Numbered from the stretch's first letter, positions 11,735 to 23,599 are shown. The stretch: DNA of 64,000 bases from Neoarius graeffei (GCF_027579695.1 NC_083577.1:39561198-39625197), one strand, 5' to 3'. Notes: generated from the letters alone by a model not told the origin. Program-made: numbers and translations.

Positions 11735-12089
11735 ACCTTTAATTTAAATGTAAGAAAAAGCACAAGTCTTAACTGTTAACATCTTTCATCAGGTCTCTGA
11801 ATTTAAACAAAAACTAAAAAAGGTTCTGTTTTTTAAAAAAAAAAAAAAAAAGTCACAACCTAATCAAGTCTGTTAAGGGAACAGACTTAACCACTGACTG
11901 ACATGCAGCAAAAACGCTCCTTAATCAGACTCTAGCGACATATCAGCAAAAACAGGCCTCGCAATTGAATAGATTTGGAGGCCAGGGCATAATGGAAGGT
12001 TTGCAAGCATCAGTGAGAAGTGTAAAGGAACCTGTATATATTTTTAAATCCAGCCCCCCCCACACACACACACACAAATACTATAAGAC
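11735..12089. other. No feature recognised
   Basis: AT-rich, with a poly-A run near 11834-11851 and a C/CA run near 12053-12077. Confidence 0.4.
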
Positions 12090-12100
12090 AAAATGCAACA

Positions 12101-12461
12101 TCTCATCTCATTATCTCTAGCCGCTTTATCCTGTTCTACAGGGTCGCAGGCAAGCTGGAGCCTATCCCAGCTGACTACGGGCGAAAGGTGGGGTACACCC
12201 TGGACAAGTCACCAGGTCATCACAGGGCTGACACAGACAACCATTCACACTCACACCTACGCTCAATTTAGAGTCACCAGTTAACCTAACCTGCATGCCT
12301 TTGGACTGTGGGGGAAACCGGAGCACCCGGAGGAAACCCACGTGGACACAGGGAGAACATGTAAACTCCGCACAGAAAGGCCCTCGCCGGCCACGGGGCT
12401 CGAACCCGGACCTTCTTGCTGTGAGGCGACAGCGCTAACCACTACACCACCGTGCTGCCCC
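12101..12461 (-). mobile_element. V-SINE-type SINE, full length
   Basis: Same family as 11098-11468, in reverse orientation with a TCTCATCTCATT tail at the left. The duplication AAAATGCAACA lies at 12090-12100 and 12462-12472. Confidence 0.95.
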
Positions 12462-12472
12462 AAAATGCAACA

Positions 12473-13060
12473 ATTACCTTTAAAATGTGTAACGCTGCAT
12501 AATAGCTTCACATGTGGCTGTGGCTTCTGACTTCAAGACTAATACTTGTTCATTTTTTTTTTTTATAAGTAATTTTCAAGAAGTTTACTTTGTTTTCATG
12601 CATGCAGAAACAACATGATCTGGCAGTACAAATCAAATAAAACTCTAAAATAAAATTTTAGATCACTGAAGTCCAGCATACAACAAAAATATAAACCCTT
12701 CCAGCAAAGGAGCCAGAAGCTTTATTAATTGTACAAGTTCAGGCTGCCCGTGTAGCCCACAACTGTCTTTCATACACTGTTTGGAGCTTCTTTGAGTAAA
12801 TATATTGTGCAAACTGTCCATAAGATTATCATAAAAACATAATACCAGTGTGCACATGATCACGACATTTATTAGCGCATGAAAATAAGCAGAGTCTTTA
12901 CAAAAAGGCACTTTAAGAAGTAGACTTATAGTGATACTGGTATACAGAAGTGAGAAAGTTTGAGAAACTGAAGTTCTGTGAGAAAAATACAACCCAGATT
13001 TATTTAAAAGGATTAAAAAAAAAAAAAAAAAAAAAAACCCTACCCCACAACAACTTGAGA
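12473..13060. other. No feature recognised
   Basis: AT-rich intergenic or leader-intron sequence with a poly-A run near 13014-13037. I see no exon or repeat ends. Confidence 0.4.
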
Positions 13061-13067
13061 TGCTGTG

Positions 13068-14300
13068 TAAGATTAAAACAGAATAAAATGATTTGCAAAT
13101 CCTTTTCGACCTATATTCATCTGAACATACAAAAAGACAAGATATTTAAACATGCAAACTTGTAAACAGACATTCTAAATTTGATGGGAGTTGGGACGAG
13201 GCAACAAAAGACTGGGAAAGTTGTAGAAAGCTGAGGTAAACAGGTTAATTGTAATTGGAAACTCGGTCCTTCACAAGCAAGGATGGGGCAAGGTTCACCA
13301 CTTTGTGGTGGTGGTGGTGGGGGGGGGGGGGGGGGGGGAGGAAGAAAAAGTCCAACAGTTTATAAATAAATGTTTCTCAATGTACAATTGCAAGGAATTT
13401 AGGGGATTTCACAAATCGACAATCCATATCAAAAGAAAATCTGTGCATGTAAGGGGCAAGGCTCTAAACCAGCACTGAACACCCATGACCTTTGATCCCT
13501 CAGGCAGCTCTGCATTAAAAACCAACATGATTACATAAAAGGACATTACTACAAGGGTTTGGGAAAACTTTGGAAACAGTTCATTGCTGTATTTACCATG
13601 CAAAGTGAGAGCCATATATCTACAACATCCATAAATCGCTGCTGAATTCTTTGGCCCGAGCTCAACCGAGATTCACTGGCACAAAGTAGAAAAGCGTGCC
13701 GGGGTCTGATGAGTCTACGTTTCAAATTGTTTTCTGAAATCATGACTGCTGTCCCCCCCTCTGGGCTAAACAGGAAAAAGGACCATCCAGATTTTTACCA
13801 GCACAAAGTTCAAAAGCCAACATCTATGATAGCATGGATAACTTGCACATCTGTGAAAACACCATTAATGCTGAAAAGGTACATACAAAGTTTTGGAGCA
13901 ACATACAATGCCATCCAGATGACCTCTTTACAGGGGACGTCCCCGCTCATCCCAGCAAGAAAATGCCATGCCACATTCTACAATAGCATGGCTTTGTAGT
14001 TAGAGTACAGGTGCTAAACTGGCCTGCCTGTCTCCCACTGAAAATGTGTGCTGGGTTATGAAGTGCAAATTATGATAACGGAGACACCAGATTGTTGAAG
14101 TCATATCAAGCAAGAATGGGAAAGAATTTCACATTCAAAAACTTCAACAATTAATGTGCTCATTTCCCAAATGCTTACCGTGTGTTGTTAAAAGAAAAGA
14201 TGATTTAATGCAGTGGTAAACATGCCTCCATCCCAACTTTTTTGGAATGTGCTGCAGGCATCAAATTCAGAATGAGTACATTTATTTTTTTAAAAAAATA
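13068..14300 (+). mobile_element. Degenerate Tc1-like element
   Basis: The left end has AAAATGATTTGCAAATCC and a GGGAGTTGGGACGAGGCAAC block. The right end has ATCCCAACTTTTTTGGAATG. These are diverged relatives of the CCCAACTTTTTTGGAATCGG ends seen at 5369 and 33471. Remains of a transposase (a LTGEMP-less RPLYRGRPRSSQ-like stretch, then a broken DDE end) run through 13880-14220 with stops. There is a GGT/G run at 13305-13339. The ends are approximate. Confidence 0.6.
13305..13339. repeat. GGT repeat and G run
   Basis: Five or six GGT units followed by about 20 G. Confidence 0.9.
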
Positions 14301-14884
14301 AAATTTGTTAGAGAGATGAAGACAGACTGGACAGTCCTGGCCTGAGGAACTGGCTCTCCTGTGTTGAGCCACATGCTTATGAAGCGGTTGTTTCGTTTCC
14401 CCAATGTATAGGTCTGTGCATTCCTCACCACATACACTGTTGTCCTATTTGGGTATTCGGTCCTTAGGGTGGACCAATTTCTGCCTCAGTATGTTACTGG
14501 GTTCAGGATGGTTATTTTAAAAAGATAATAATGCCTGGTGTATAACACAAATGATCAGTCTAGCTGTTCAGACCATGATATTAAATTGTAGGCCATCATC
14601 TCTCTCTCGCGCACGCACACACTTTAATTCTGGCATATTAACTGAATTCAAAGGGCCACATGCTAATGCTAGACAATGTAATGTTCTGACATTTCATAAA
14701 TTAACATGTTAATGCATACAGTATATCAGGGCTGACACTGGTTTTTTGTCCCATATTTTCATATTCAGAACTTCAGCACCTTTTCTAGGCACAAATGTAG
14801 CGTTTTAAATTTGAAAGATTATTTTTAGAAAGAGGTCACTTGAATGCAAAAATAAGTGAACCATCAAAAGCTAACGGACAGTAG
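14301..14884. other. No certain feature
   Basis: The part at 14330-14510 is more GC-rich and open on the minus strand (for example NRTTVYVVRNAQTYTLG). It may be a fragment of a retroelement protein, but I cannot name it. The rest is plain AT-rich DNA. Confidence 0.3.
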
Positions 14885-14892
14885 AAGTTTAG

Positions 14893-15678
14893 CAGTGTTG
14901 TAGTTGGGTCACTAAACCTCGAGTCCCCAGTGTTAAAGACCAAGTCAAGTAATTTATATTTTAAAAAACCAAAAACACACCCACGAGTCGAGTCCACTAC
15001 TGATCCGGGTTGAGTCCGAGAACAAGACTCCAACCGCACCATCTGACGGTGGCTGTTTGAGCAACATTAACATGAGTTTGTTCCTGAACATGATGTATGA
15101 ACAGGTGAATGTGCATTCTCTTTGTCAGGGAGTGTGAAGTATCCTGTCAGAGATGGTTGGGAGACGGATGCAAGTGCAGAAGGTGTGTGTTTATCAATAC
15201 ACGTGAAGACAGGTAAACAATCCAGAACGGCAGGCAAAAATCGTAGACTCGACAGAACCAAAGACAAGAAACAGGAAATCCGGGATCAGGAAACCTAACA
15301 AGGAAATAAGGCTTGGTAACGTGTCAGCAACACAACTCGATATTTCACAAAGTACGTGCATTTTCACAGTTTTTATACAGGTGCACTGATTGCGCCTTAA
15401 TCCTGTGACTCCGGTGCGAGTCATTTACAGCGTGTGTGCAAGAGAGAGTCCATCTGATGCACGCGGCAAGGCACGCAGGTGTGATGCTCTTGCACGAAAT
15501 TAATATAAAAATTAATGTAGATATATCTTATGCCAAATTATGGCACGTTAAAAAATAAAGAAAAAAAATTGGAGACGAGGACTCAGGTTATGAGTCTGAA
15601 TGCAGTTAATGCACCGAGTCCAAGTCTGAGTCAGTGTTCAAGACAAGTCACGAGTCGGACTCGAGTACTACAAGCCTG
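14893..15678 (+). mobile_element. hAT-like element with CAGTGTTGTAGT ends, containing extra DNA
   Basis: The left terminus is CAGTGTTGTAGTTGGGTCAC and the right, inverted, is CAGGCTTGTAGTACTCGAGTC-like. An 8-bp duplication with one mismatch flanks it: AAGTTTAG at 14885-14892 and ATGTTTAG at 15679-15686. Inside are many CGAGTC/GACTCG words. About 300-350 bp in the middle (roughly 15075-15420) is absent from the copy at 60627-61108, so it looks like an internal insertion or an older, longer form. Confidence 0.75.
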
Positions 15679-15686
15679 ATGTTTAG

Positions 15687-16660
15687 CAATTCTACAGAAT
15701 ATTCTCCTCACCCTAGCATATTTGCAACACTGAACAGCTGGTATCTTCTCTGCTATATCACAGTGCACAAAGCAACCTGCAATGTCATACACAATACTGC
15801 TGGTACTCTACTTAATGGATCTCTGGAACGGATCTTTATCAGCCTTCCCTCCATTAGGAGTGAGTATTACAACTCCATCAAAGCACAACTACAAACAAGG
15901 AGTCAAAATATGGATGATTATCAACTGACAGAGGAGAGACGGGGAAATGGGGAGGCATAAGAATGAGGCTTCCTGCATCTTAGATCGATTATCTGCTTAG
16001 CATAAGGTAAACTTCTGGGTTTCAGTGTGCTATCTGCTTGGCTCTGTTGACTTTCGTATTGTTGACTTTAGTATTGTCATGTGTTTTTTGGTTATATTGC
16101 TTTACCAACTCGCTGCACTTAGCCTGACAGTAATCTGTTTTTAAATTTATTCGAGTATTATTATTCTATATTATAAAAGGAGCTAACATTTCTTTAACAG
16201 ACCAATATAGACCAAAAGTAAGAGGACGAGGATGATCGTGTGTGTGTGTGTGTGTGTGTGTGGTTTGTATAGCTGGGAGTGACAAGTGCTTCACTTTACC
16301 AATACCGCAGTTGTATGATGAAGATGAAATACAATAGTTGGTTATTGTTACCATTTGCAATTTGACTGGTGACTAACAACTGGTAACACATTGATAAATA
16401 CCTGATGGGGCATGTCAAAAAATTGGCTTAACCAAAAGACCAATGCTTGTTGAATCATGCTACAATTCATCAAAATTCCAAACGTAACCTTCACCTGGAA
16501 GAGCTGATGTCAATCAGGATGCTCACAGCAAAAAGTAAATAAAACATTTAATACCAAAGAGATGTCAAATTCTCAATTCTGATAGGTCAGGAGGTGTTGA
16601 TTAAGCTTCTATAACACTACAGCTCTGACAATAGTCCCAGCTGTAAAGCAAATCACAGGG
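15687..16660. other. No gene recognised; one TG microsatellite
   Basis: The frame at 15634-15960 is open but has no recognised motif and partly overlaps the hAT end. It is not supported as a gene. A TG run lies at 16239-16262. Confidence 0.4.
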
Positions 16661-16674
16661 TTATATTAACATTT

Positions 16675-17013
16675 TGGGGGGGCATGCTGATGTAGTGCTA
16701 AGCACTGTCGCCTCACAGCAAGAAGGTTCTGGGTTTGAGCCCAGTGGCCGACGAGGGCCTTTCTGTGTGGAGTTTGCATGTTCTCCCCGTGTCTGTGTGG
16801 GTTTCCTCCGGTTTCCCCCACAGTCCAAAGACATGCAGGTTAGGCTAATTGGTGGCTCTAAATTGACCGTAGGTGTGAATGGTTGTTTGTCTCCATGTAT
16901 CAGCCCTGCGATGACCTGGCGACTTGTCCAGGGTGTACCCCACCTCTCACCCATAGTCAGCTAGGATAGGATCCACTTTGCCCACAACCCTGCACAAGTG
17001 GTTATGGATGGAT
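16675..17013 (+). mobile_element. V-SINE-type SINE, older copy
   Basis: The head (GTAGTGCTAAGCACTGTCGCC), core and 3' part are present but diverged, and the 3' end is GGATGGA-type. TTAACATT occurs at 16666-16673 and 17015-17022, a likely short duplication. Confidence 0.85.
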
Positions 17014-17361
17014 TTTAACATTAATATATGTCATCATTAACAGCTAACACAGGGATCTGCGTGGTAGACACTTTGCATAAACTGATTTAATAAAAAAATA
17101 GCCTCAATGAGGCTGTAACTCATATTGGCCAAGACGCCCATAAAATCATAAATATGAGAGGTGGCGCCACCATGCTGATAACTTTTACGCACACCCACCT
17201 GGGAAACACTGTATGGGAGTTTGATCAAAATCTGATCAATCCTGTAGGAGAAGTAGCGATTTTTGTAAATTGTGGACAGATGACAACGACGCATGATTGC
17301 ATAAGCTCATCCAGTCTGGCCTGTGGCTGGATGAACTGAGCTTTATTTTAAAAACAATCCA

Positions 17362-17737
17362 GGGCAGCACGGTGGTGTGGTGGTTAGCGCTGTCGCCTCA
17401 CAGCAAGAAGGTCTGGGTTTGAGCCCCATGGCCGGCGAGGGCCTTTCTGTGTGGAGTTTGCATGTTCTCCCCGTATCCGCGTGGGTTTCCTCCGGGTGCT
17501 CCGGTTTCCCCCACAGTCCAAAGACATGCAGGTTAGGTTAACTGGTGACTCTAAATTGACCGTAGGTGTGAATGTGAGTGTGAATGGTTGTCTGTGTCTA
17601 TGTGTCAGCCCTGTGATGACCTGGCGACTTGTCCAGGGTGTACCCCGCCTTTCGCCCGTAGTCAGCTGGGATAGGCTCCAGCTTGCCTGCGACCCTGTAG
17701 AACAGGATAAAGCGGCTAGAGATAATGAGATGAGAAT
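17362..17737 (+). mobile_element. V-SINE-type SINE, full length
   Basis: It has all modules of the family and a GATGAGA tail. The duplication AACAATCCA lies at 17353-17361 and 17738-17746. Confidence 0.95.
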
Positions 17738-17746
17738 AACAATCCA

Positions 17747-18890
17747 TACATAAGTTCTCTGTTAAGGGACAATCATTTAACATTTTCTCCAGTGTCAGCA
17801 CTTTGTAACAATCAGCAGTCCGCTGTCACAAAGTTAAGACATGGGGTGATCTTCAGGATGGAGGACTTTGTGCTTTCTTGGTAACATAAGATTCTTTTTC
17901 CCCCTTTTTGTCTTATTCTCTTACAGAGATAAAAAGAGTTTGCTGAGAGAATGGCTATTTATAGCTTCTATAATCTAACTGATAACAGGAACTGACTTGT
18001 TTCAGACTTGACAGATCACATTCAATGCAGCTATAAATAAAAAAAATAAAAAAATAAAAAAAAAAGAAAAACCCACGAGTCATGCTTTAATGCAAAATTG
18101 TAATTGTTGAATGTTTTCCTAACGGAATATTTTCTTCCTTGACTAGTGTATGAATGACACTGCACAAACAGATTATCTTCAAAGGGACAATCAGATGCTA
18201 TTTACTGTGATTAGGTTTTTTTTTATCATTATTCTTATAAAAAGGGAGTTATGAGTTGTATCAGGCATCCTCCTGCTGAGTTAAAATGAAAATTTGTAGT
18301 CACACTGACCTTTTGAAGATAAGACTGGACATCGTGTCTGGATTAAGTCGCACATACTGTGATAGATAAATACAAGATCTTTCTGAACACATCCTCGCCC
18401 ACAAAGTGTAATTTACAGGGAGGGGAACACAATTAGCACCAAACACACAATCTGTACAGCACACACACATCTACCAGTAAGATATGCCAAAAAAGATTAA
18501 AAGTATCATCATAAGCTGTAAAAGCATTTCCTGAGATCACTTTTCAGTACTCAGACTTAGTGTGAATCCTGGATATACGACTGAAGACAAAGCATACATA
18601 TGAACATTACCTCATCAAGCCGCAAGATTTACATTTGTTATCTGAGCCAGTGTTTCGCAAGACAAATATTGTGAAAGGGATGTTCTTAAAGAAATCATAT
18701 GACAATTCTGGTGGTGCCAGTTTAAAAATATTGTCAAAAAGTCAGTACATTTGGTCGAGCCTTGATATCCTGGTAGATATGAGGAGCTTCACTGTAATCA
18801 CGTCAATTATTTACTAGTCAGGTGGTGTATAAACACAGAAAAGAAACTCAATCAGACCACAAGGAGAAAAATTGATTGTTGTGTTGAATT
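17747..18890. other. No feature recognised
   Basis: AT-rich sequence with an A-rich run at 18036-18070. I see no exon, RNA gene or paired ends. Confidence 0.4.
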
Positions 18891-18894
18891 GCCT

Positions 18895-19062
18895 TTTGTT
18901 ACTCAGGTCATCCTCCCAGCAACTCCTCACAGTCCCCCACTCATGCCTTAAAAGCAGAGGTGACCAGGCCTTTTCTGTTTTTGCCCCAAAGCTTTGGAAT
19001 AGTCTCTCACCCCACATCAAATCTTGCCCAACCATTGTCAGGTTTTCAAATTAGATTTAAAA
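18895..19062 (+). mobile_element. LINE C-terminal fragment
   Basis: One frame reads AFSVFAPKLWNSLSPHIKS, the conserved C-terminal stretch (LWNSLP-HIK) of CR1/L2-like LINE proteins. It lies upstream of the reverse transcriptase fragment that follows. It therefore belongs to another truncated copy or to a rearranged one. Confidence 0.6.
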
Positions 19063-19064
19063 CT

Positions 19065-21597
19065 ATCGGTCGATTCTTGGACCATTACTATTCAACCTTT
19101 ATATGCTCCCACTTGGGCAAATTATCAAGAACAACTCAATTTTGTATCACTGCTATGCAGATGACACCCAAATTTATTTTGCTCTATCACCTAATGATTA
19201 TGCCCCCCTTGAATGTCTCTACCAGTGTATCGACCAAAATCAACAACTGGATGTCACAAAATTTTCTTCAGCTGAACACAGATAAAACAGAAGTAATTCT
19301 ATTTGGGAAAAAAGATGAAAGACTCAGGATTACCACTATTCTTGACACAAAGGGGATTAAAAAAAAAGAAATGGTTAAAAATCTTGGTGTTTTCATTGAT
19401 AGCGAGCTAAATTGACAGTCACATGAAAGCAATCACTAAAACGGCATTTTATCACCTAAAAAACATTTCCAAACTAAGAGGACTTGTGTCAAAAAAAATG
19501 ATCTGGAAAAACTTATACATGGCATATTTCACAAAAATTTGACACCAAGGACTGAAATTCTGTAACAGGCTAATGAAAAGATAATGCATAGGCCATGGCA
19601 TTTTTCTTTTGTTTCTAGTTTCAACTATAGACCTATTGTGCAATCTAAAAAAAACCTGTTCCTGCATAAAGGCACCAGTGTGGATAGAAATTCACCTGAT
19701 GTGTCCCGTACATAACCTGTTTTCCCTCAATTTGCATCAACCTGAGATGTATCTATTTTTACAAATGCCCATTCCAATTCGAAGCTGTTCCACTAAAGAA
19801 TCCTTAATGTTAAGTCACAAGGAATTCTTGAAATATTGTGGAAACCAGATAGAATTTATTTGATATTTAAAACAAAAAAAAAATATTTCATTATGTAATT
19901 ACATATTTTTGTAACGCCAAGCAAAAATTCTCTTTTTAAACTAATAGTTTTGCCAGTAAGAATGCCTAACTAAAGTAACTGTTAATATCTGGTCATTTTA
20001 TGATATGACATTATTTCTATCATCCCTCACAAGGAAAGAACTTCAATGTGATTATGTGACTTCCTGACTGCCTATGCAAAATTGGAATTGAAATTGTCCC
20101 GTACGTAACCAGATTTTTTCAGTCTTCAGAATTTTTGTAAAATTATGGATTTCATAGACCAGATGCCAGAGGGATAAACTGAATAATGTTGTCGATAATT
20201 CGAAGAGGTTATGATTAGATCAATAAACAATTCTTCATTCCACATGGGCTTAGAATGGAAAATGAGAGGTTTGTCCCATACGTAACTTAATGATTTTATA
20301 TAGTAACTTAGGGGGATTAGAAACAGTCCTTAGAGGCATCAGAAAGGTTTTTTGATTATTTTATTAGAAAAAGTATCAATTTTCATGTCTAAGCCTAGTG
20401 AGCTACCTCGCTTGGACAAAAAGTTCTGTAATGTGAGAGCAATCATAGGGCTGACATTTTTGAATTTTTCATCAAATGTCCCGTACGTAACTGAAATTGT
20501 AGCTCTAACTATTTGTCAGGTAAGCCAAACTATGGTTTTGATAGAATGTCTTAGAGCCATATTAAGACCATTTCATCAGACAATCTGAAATATAAATGGT
20601 TGACCATGGTATAGGCCTTTTATTGTATTACTCTGGGTGCGGTAAGGGCCTTGGTCCCGTACGTAACTATTGCTGACTTAGCATGCTCATTGGTCAAAAA
20701 AAAGTACCGAAACATTGGTTTTTTTTTCTTAGATTTTTGGCACTCTTATCAGCTGGATACTACTCTCAATGAAAACATACTTTAATTCAAAATTTGGGAA
20801 AGTCAATTTTTCAACCCTCTGGTTGACAGCAGTGTCAAATAATTATGAAACATGCCACATGCCTTCATCTCTAGTAGGGTTGATTACTGCAATGGCCTTT
20901 TCACAGGCCTGCCAAAAAAGACCATCAAACGACTTCAGCTGGTTCAAAATGCAGCGGCTAGGGTTCTCGCACGAACAAAAAGAACAGAGCACATTACTCC
21001 AATTCTAAGGTCCCTTCACTGGCTTCCAGTAAGCTACAGAATTGACTTTAAAGCATTGCTGCTGGTGTACAAATCTCTAAATGATACAGGGCCCAATTAC
21101 CTCTCTGATATGTTGCAGCGGCCTAACCCAATCAGATCTACCAGATCGCAGCAGCAAAATTTACTGGTAAAACCTGTTGTTAAAACAAAGTGTGGTGAAG
21201 CAGCTTTTAGCTATTATGCAGTACAGCTATGGAACCAACTCCCAGAGGACATCAAAAATGCTCCTGCTGTTGGCAGCTTCAAATCTAGGTTAAAGACCAA
21301 GCTGTTTTCAGATGCTTTCTGCTAAATTATTAATATTGCCATCTCTACATGTTTTAAACTCTTAACTTTTACAGTCTCTGCATGTTTTAAATTTTACTCA
21401 ATTTTTATTCTATTTTATTCTGCTGTTTTTTTCTTTTACTTCATTTTATTTCTATTATTGTTTAATTCTTATTTTTCTTCCCCATTTATTTTATGGAATT
21501 TTATTTTCTATTGCTTACTGTTTTGCCTTTACCTCTGTAAAGCACAGTGAACTGCCACTGTGTATGAAATGCGCTATATAAATAAACTTGCCTTGCC
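19065..21597 (+). mobile_element. L2-like LINE, broken, split by another element
   Basis: A non-LTR retrotransposon fragment. The part at 19065-19520 encodes the reverse transcriptase core (SILGPLLFNLYMLPLG, then YADDTQIYF, the catalytic YADD box, then QLNTDKTEVILFG), with frame shifts. The part from 20861 continues as FISSRVDYCNGLFTGLP, RLQLVQNAAARVL, LHWLPVSYRIDFKAL and LWNQLPEDIK, and stops at about 21325. The 3' region ends with GCGCTATATAAATAAACTTG and a CTTGCC tail, as in fish L2 elements. A 1.34-kb foreign element lies at 19521-20856. Removing it with one ACAT rejoins codons LIH and AFISS. Confidence 0.85.
19521..20856. mobile_element. Nonautonomous inverted-repeat DNA element with an internal TGTCCCGTACGTAAC motif
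   Basis: The left terminus is GGCATATTTCACAAAAATTT and then GACAC. The right terminus, inverted, is GGCATGTTTCATAATTATTT and then GACAC. The flanks are ACAT on both sides (19517-19520 and 20857-20860). The host LINE frame is restored on excision, which fixes the borders. There is no frame over 85 codons. A 15-base motif like TGTCCCGTACGTAAC recurs at 19702, 20095, 20272, 20477 and (as GGTCCCGTACGTAAC) 20653, always on the same strand. A 4-bp duplication is known from Sola- and Academ-type groups among others. I do not assign a superfamily. Confidence 0.75.
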
Positions 21598-21699
21598 TTT
21601 TTGCCCTTGCTTTTAGTTCAGTCTGACATATAGTTTTTCCTTGTCTTTTTTTTTTATCCTGTTCTTATCTTAATCTCATTGTTTCTATTTATTCAAGTC

Positions 21700-21778
21700 A
21701 TATTTGTTAGATTAGATAGAACTTTACTGATCCCTTTCGGAGGGTTCCCTCAGGGAAATTAAAATTCCAGTAGCATCA
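21700..21778 (+). mobile_element. Short LINE or SINE 3' end fragment
   Basis: The words ACTTTACTGATCCC and CAGGGAAATTAAAATTCC form the usual end of a common fish retroposon (TTTATTGATCCC...GGGAAATT). Only the end is present. Confidence 0.4.
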
Positions 21779-21794
21779 TTATAGGATAAACGTT

Positions 21795-22158
21795 GGGGGC
21801 AGCACAGTGGTGTAGTGGTTAGCACGGTTGCCTCACAGCAAGAAGGTTCTGGGTTCGAACCCAGCAGCTGGCGAGGGCCTTTCTGTGTGGAGTTTGCATG
21901 TTCTCCCAATGTCTGTGTGGGTTTCCTCCAGGTGCTCCGGTTTCCCCCACAGTCTAAAGACATGCAGTTAGGTTAATAATAGGATGGCCTTGGGCTGAGG
22001 TGCCCTTGAGCGAGGCACCTAACTCCCAACTGCTCCCCGGGTGCTGTTAGCATGGCTGCCCACTGCTCTGGACATGTGTGCATGTGTGTTCACCGCTTCA
22101 GATGGGTTAAATGCAGAGAGGAAATTTCATGTGTATGATGAATAAAAGTTGTGCTTTC
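21795..22158 (+). mobile_element. SINE with V-SINE head and core but a different 3' module
   Basis: The first about 165 bases match the V-SINE-type copies. After GACATGCAGTTAGGTTAA the sequence switches to GCCTTGGGCTGAGG, GAGCGAGGCACCTAACTCCC, CACTGCTCTGGACATGTG and GGGTTAAATGCAGAG, ending in AATAAAAGTTGTGC. The same second form is at 49744-50125. It is a subfamily with an exchanged tail. Confidence 0.8.
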
Positions 22159-22210
22159 TTTCAGAGAATAGAAAAAAGAGAACGTCTAGATAAATTAAGT
22201 TTTTAGAAAA

Positions 22211-22582
22211 TCTCATCTCATCTCATTATCTCTAGCCACTTTATCCTGTTCTACAGGGTTGCAGGCAAGCTGGAGCCTATCCCAGCTGACTACGGGCGAA
22301 AGGCAGGGTACACCCTGGACAAGTCGCCAGGTCATCACAGGGCTGACACAGACACAGACAACCATTCACACTCACACCTACGGTCAATTTAGAGTCACCA
22401 GTTAACCTAACCTGCATGTCTTTGGACTGTGGGGGAAACCGGAGCACCCAGAGGAAACCCACGCGGACACGGGGAGAACATGCAAACTTCACACAGAAAG
22501 GCCCTCGCCGGCCACGGGGCTCGAACCCGGACCTTCTTGCTGTGAGGCGACAGCGCTAACCACTACACCACTGTGCCGCCCC
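22211..22582 (-). mobile_element. V-SINE-type SINE, full length
   Basis: Standard form in reverse orientation. The 12-bp duplication GTTTTTAGAAAA lies at 22199-22210 and 22583-22594. Confidence 0.95.
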
Positions 22583-22682
22583 GTTTTTAGAAAACTTCTA
22601 GATAAATTAAAAAGTATACAAATATATTAAAAAATATATATATATGAAAAAAGTCCAGCAGGAGAGGTATTGCACATTTATA

Positions 22683-22990
22683 TTGCACATTGTCCAGTAT
22701 TGCTTTTTTTTTTTTGGGTCAGGCTAGACTACTGCTCCTTCCCATCCTCCTTGTTGTTTTGATCTCTATTTACTTATTTTAATTAGTGTATTTATTGATC
22801 ATCTTCATCCTTGATTCTTAATATCTTTTTTTTTAGCTTGTCTTATATTCCTTGCCCTTCTTATGTTGTAGCCTGTGTCCTGCCCTGATTTCTAAATATA
22901 CAGTATGTCTTCTTACTGTCTTTATCTGTGAAGCACTTTGGGTCAGCTGCTGCTTTTAAAATGTGCTATATAAATAAACTGACTTGTTAC
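22683..22990 (+). mobile_element. L2-like LINE 3' UTR fragment
   Basis: It ends with GTGCTATATAAATAAACTGA after GTGAAGCACTTTGGGTCAGC, the usual 3' end of fish L2-like LINEs. This is a second, 5'-truncated copy, related to the one that ends at 21597. Confidence 0.65.
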
Positions 22991-23331
22991 TGTTTCTATG
23001 GAGACAGCTGGGATGAGCTATGAAACGTTCTCTCTCCATCACTAACATTAGAGAATGGGAGCCTTTATTAATTCATATTAAATTGATACAATATCAAGTA
23101 GTATGTAATCTGTTCTGATGGCTAACTTGTGGATTTGAGAAGCATTTTAAGGTTTAGAGAAACTAGATACATGGATATGAGATGATGGAGTCGTTGTTAA
23201 TAGAAGTATAAAGTTATTTTTCAATAAAAATGTGCCATTAAGCATTTCAGTGTATAAAGTATGCTCACATGTAGATAACAGAGAGAGAGAGGGGGAGAGA
23301 GAGTGTGTGTGATCAAATCCCAATGACTCAC

Positions 23332-23530
23332 CTACTGCAGGAAAAACAGGACCTGATCCCCGAGCACTGTTTGCTCCAAAAAACAACTTTCTAAATGGAA
23401 ATGACCTAAATGAGCATGGTAAACGAGGATATAAATACTTTAAGACATAACACCTGACACATGCGTCAAACCGCGAACAGAAGGAGATGATTTCCAAGCC
23501 CGGACACCGCACACTAAACCGGAATCCGCA
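23332..23530 (-). other. Candidate noncoding first exon of DOP1B (5' border unknown)
   Basis: The coding exon at 8139-8313 begins with a splice acceptor, so an upstream leader exon is required. On the minus strand a strong donor (CTGCAGTAG then GTGAGT) lies at 23331. It follows a stretch free of recognised repeats and richer in CG than its surroundings (about 23450-23600). This is a reasonable place for the promoter and first exon. It is inferred only. No transcript evidence is available and other sites are possible. Confidence 0.3.
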
Positions 23531-23599
23531 CTCAGCTGATTTTACGCAGCCGTGTTGCTGGATCCACTTCCTCATGGGCGGGGGAGGGACGAACAAAGT

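Noticed and set aside
15634..15960. 108-codon plus-strand frame as a gene
   Set aside because: It starts inside the hAT-like element end and has no recognised motif or splice context.
23147..23596. 149-codon minus-strand frame
   Set aside because: No recognised motif; low-complexity SPSLSLLS stretch from a GA repeat. The region is more likely a leader exon and promoter than coding.
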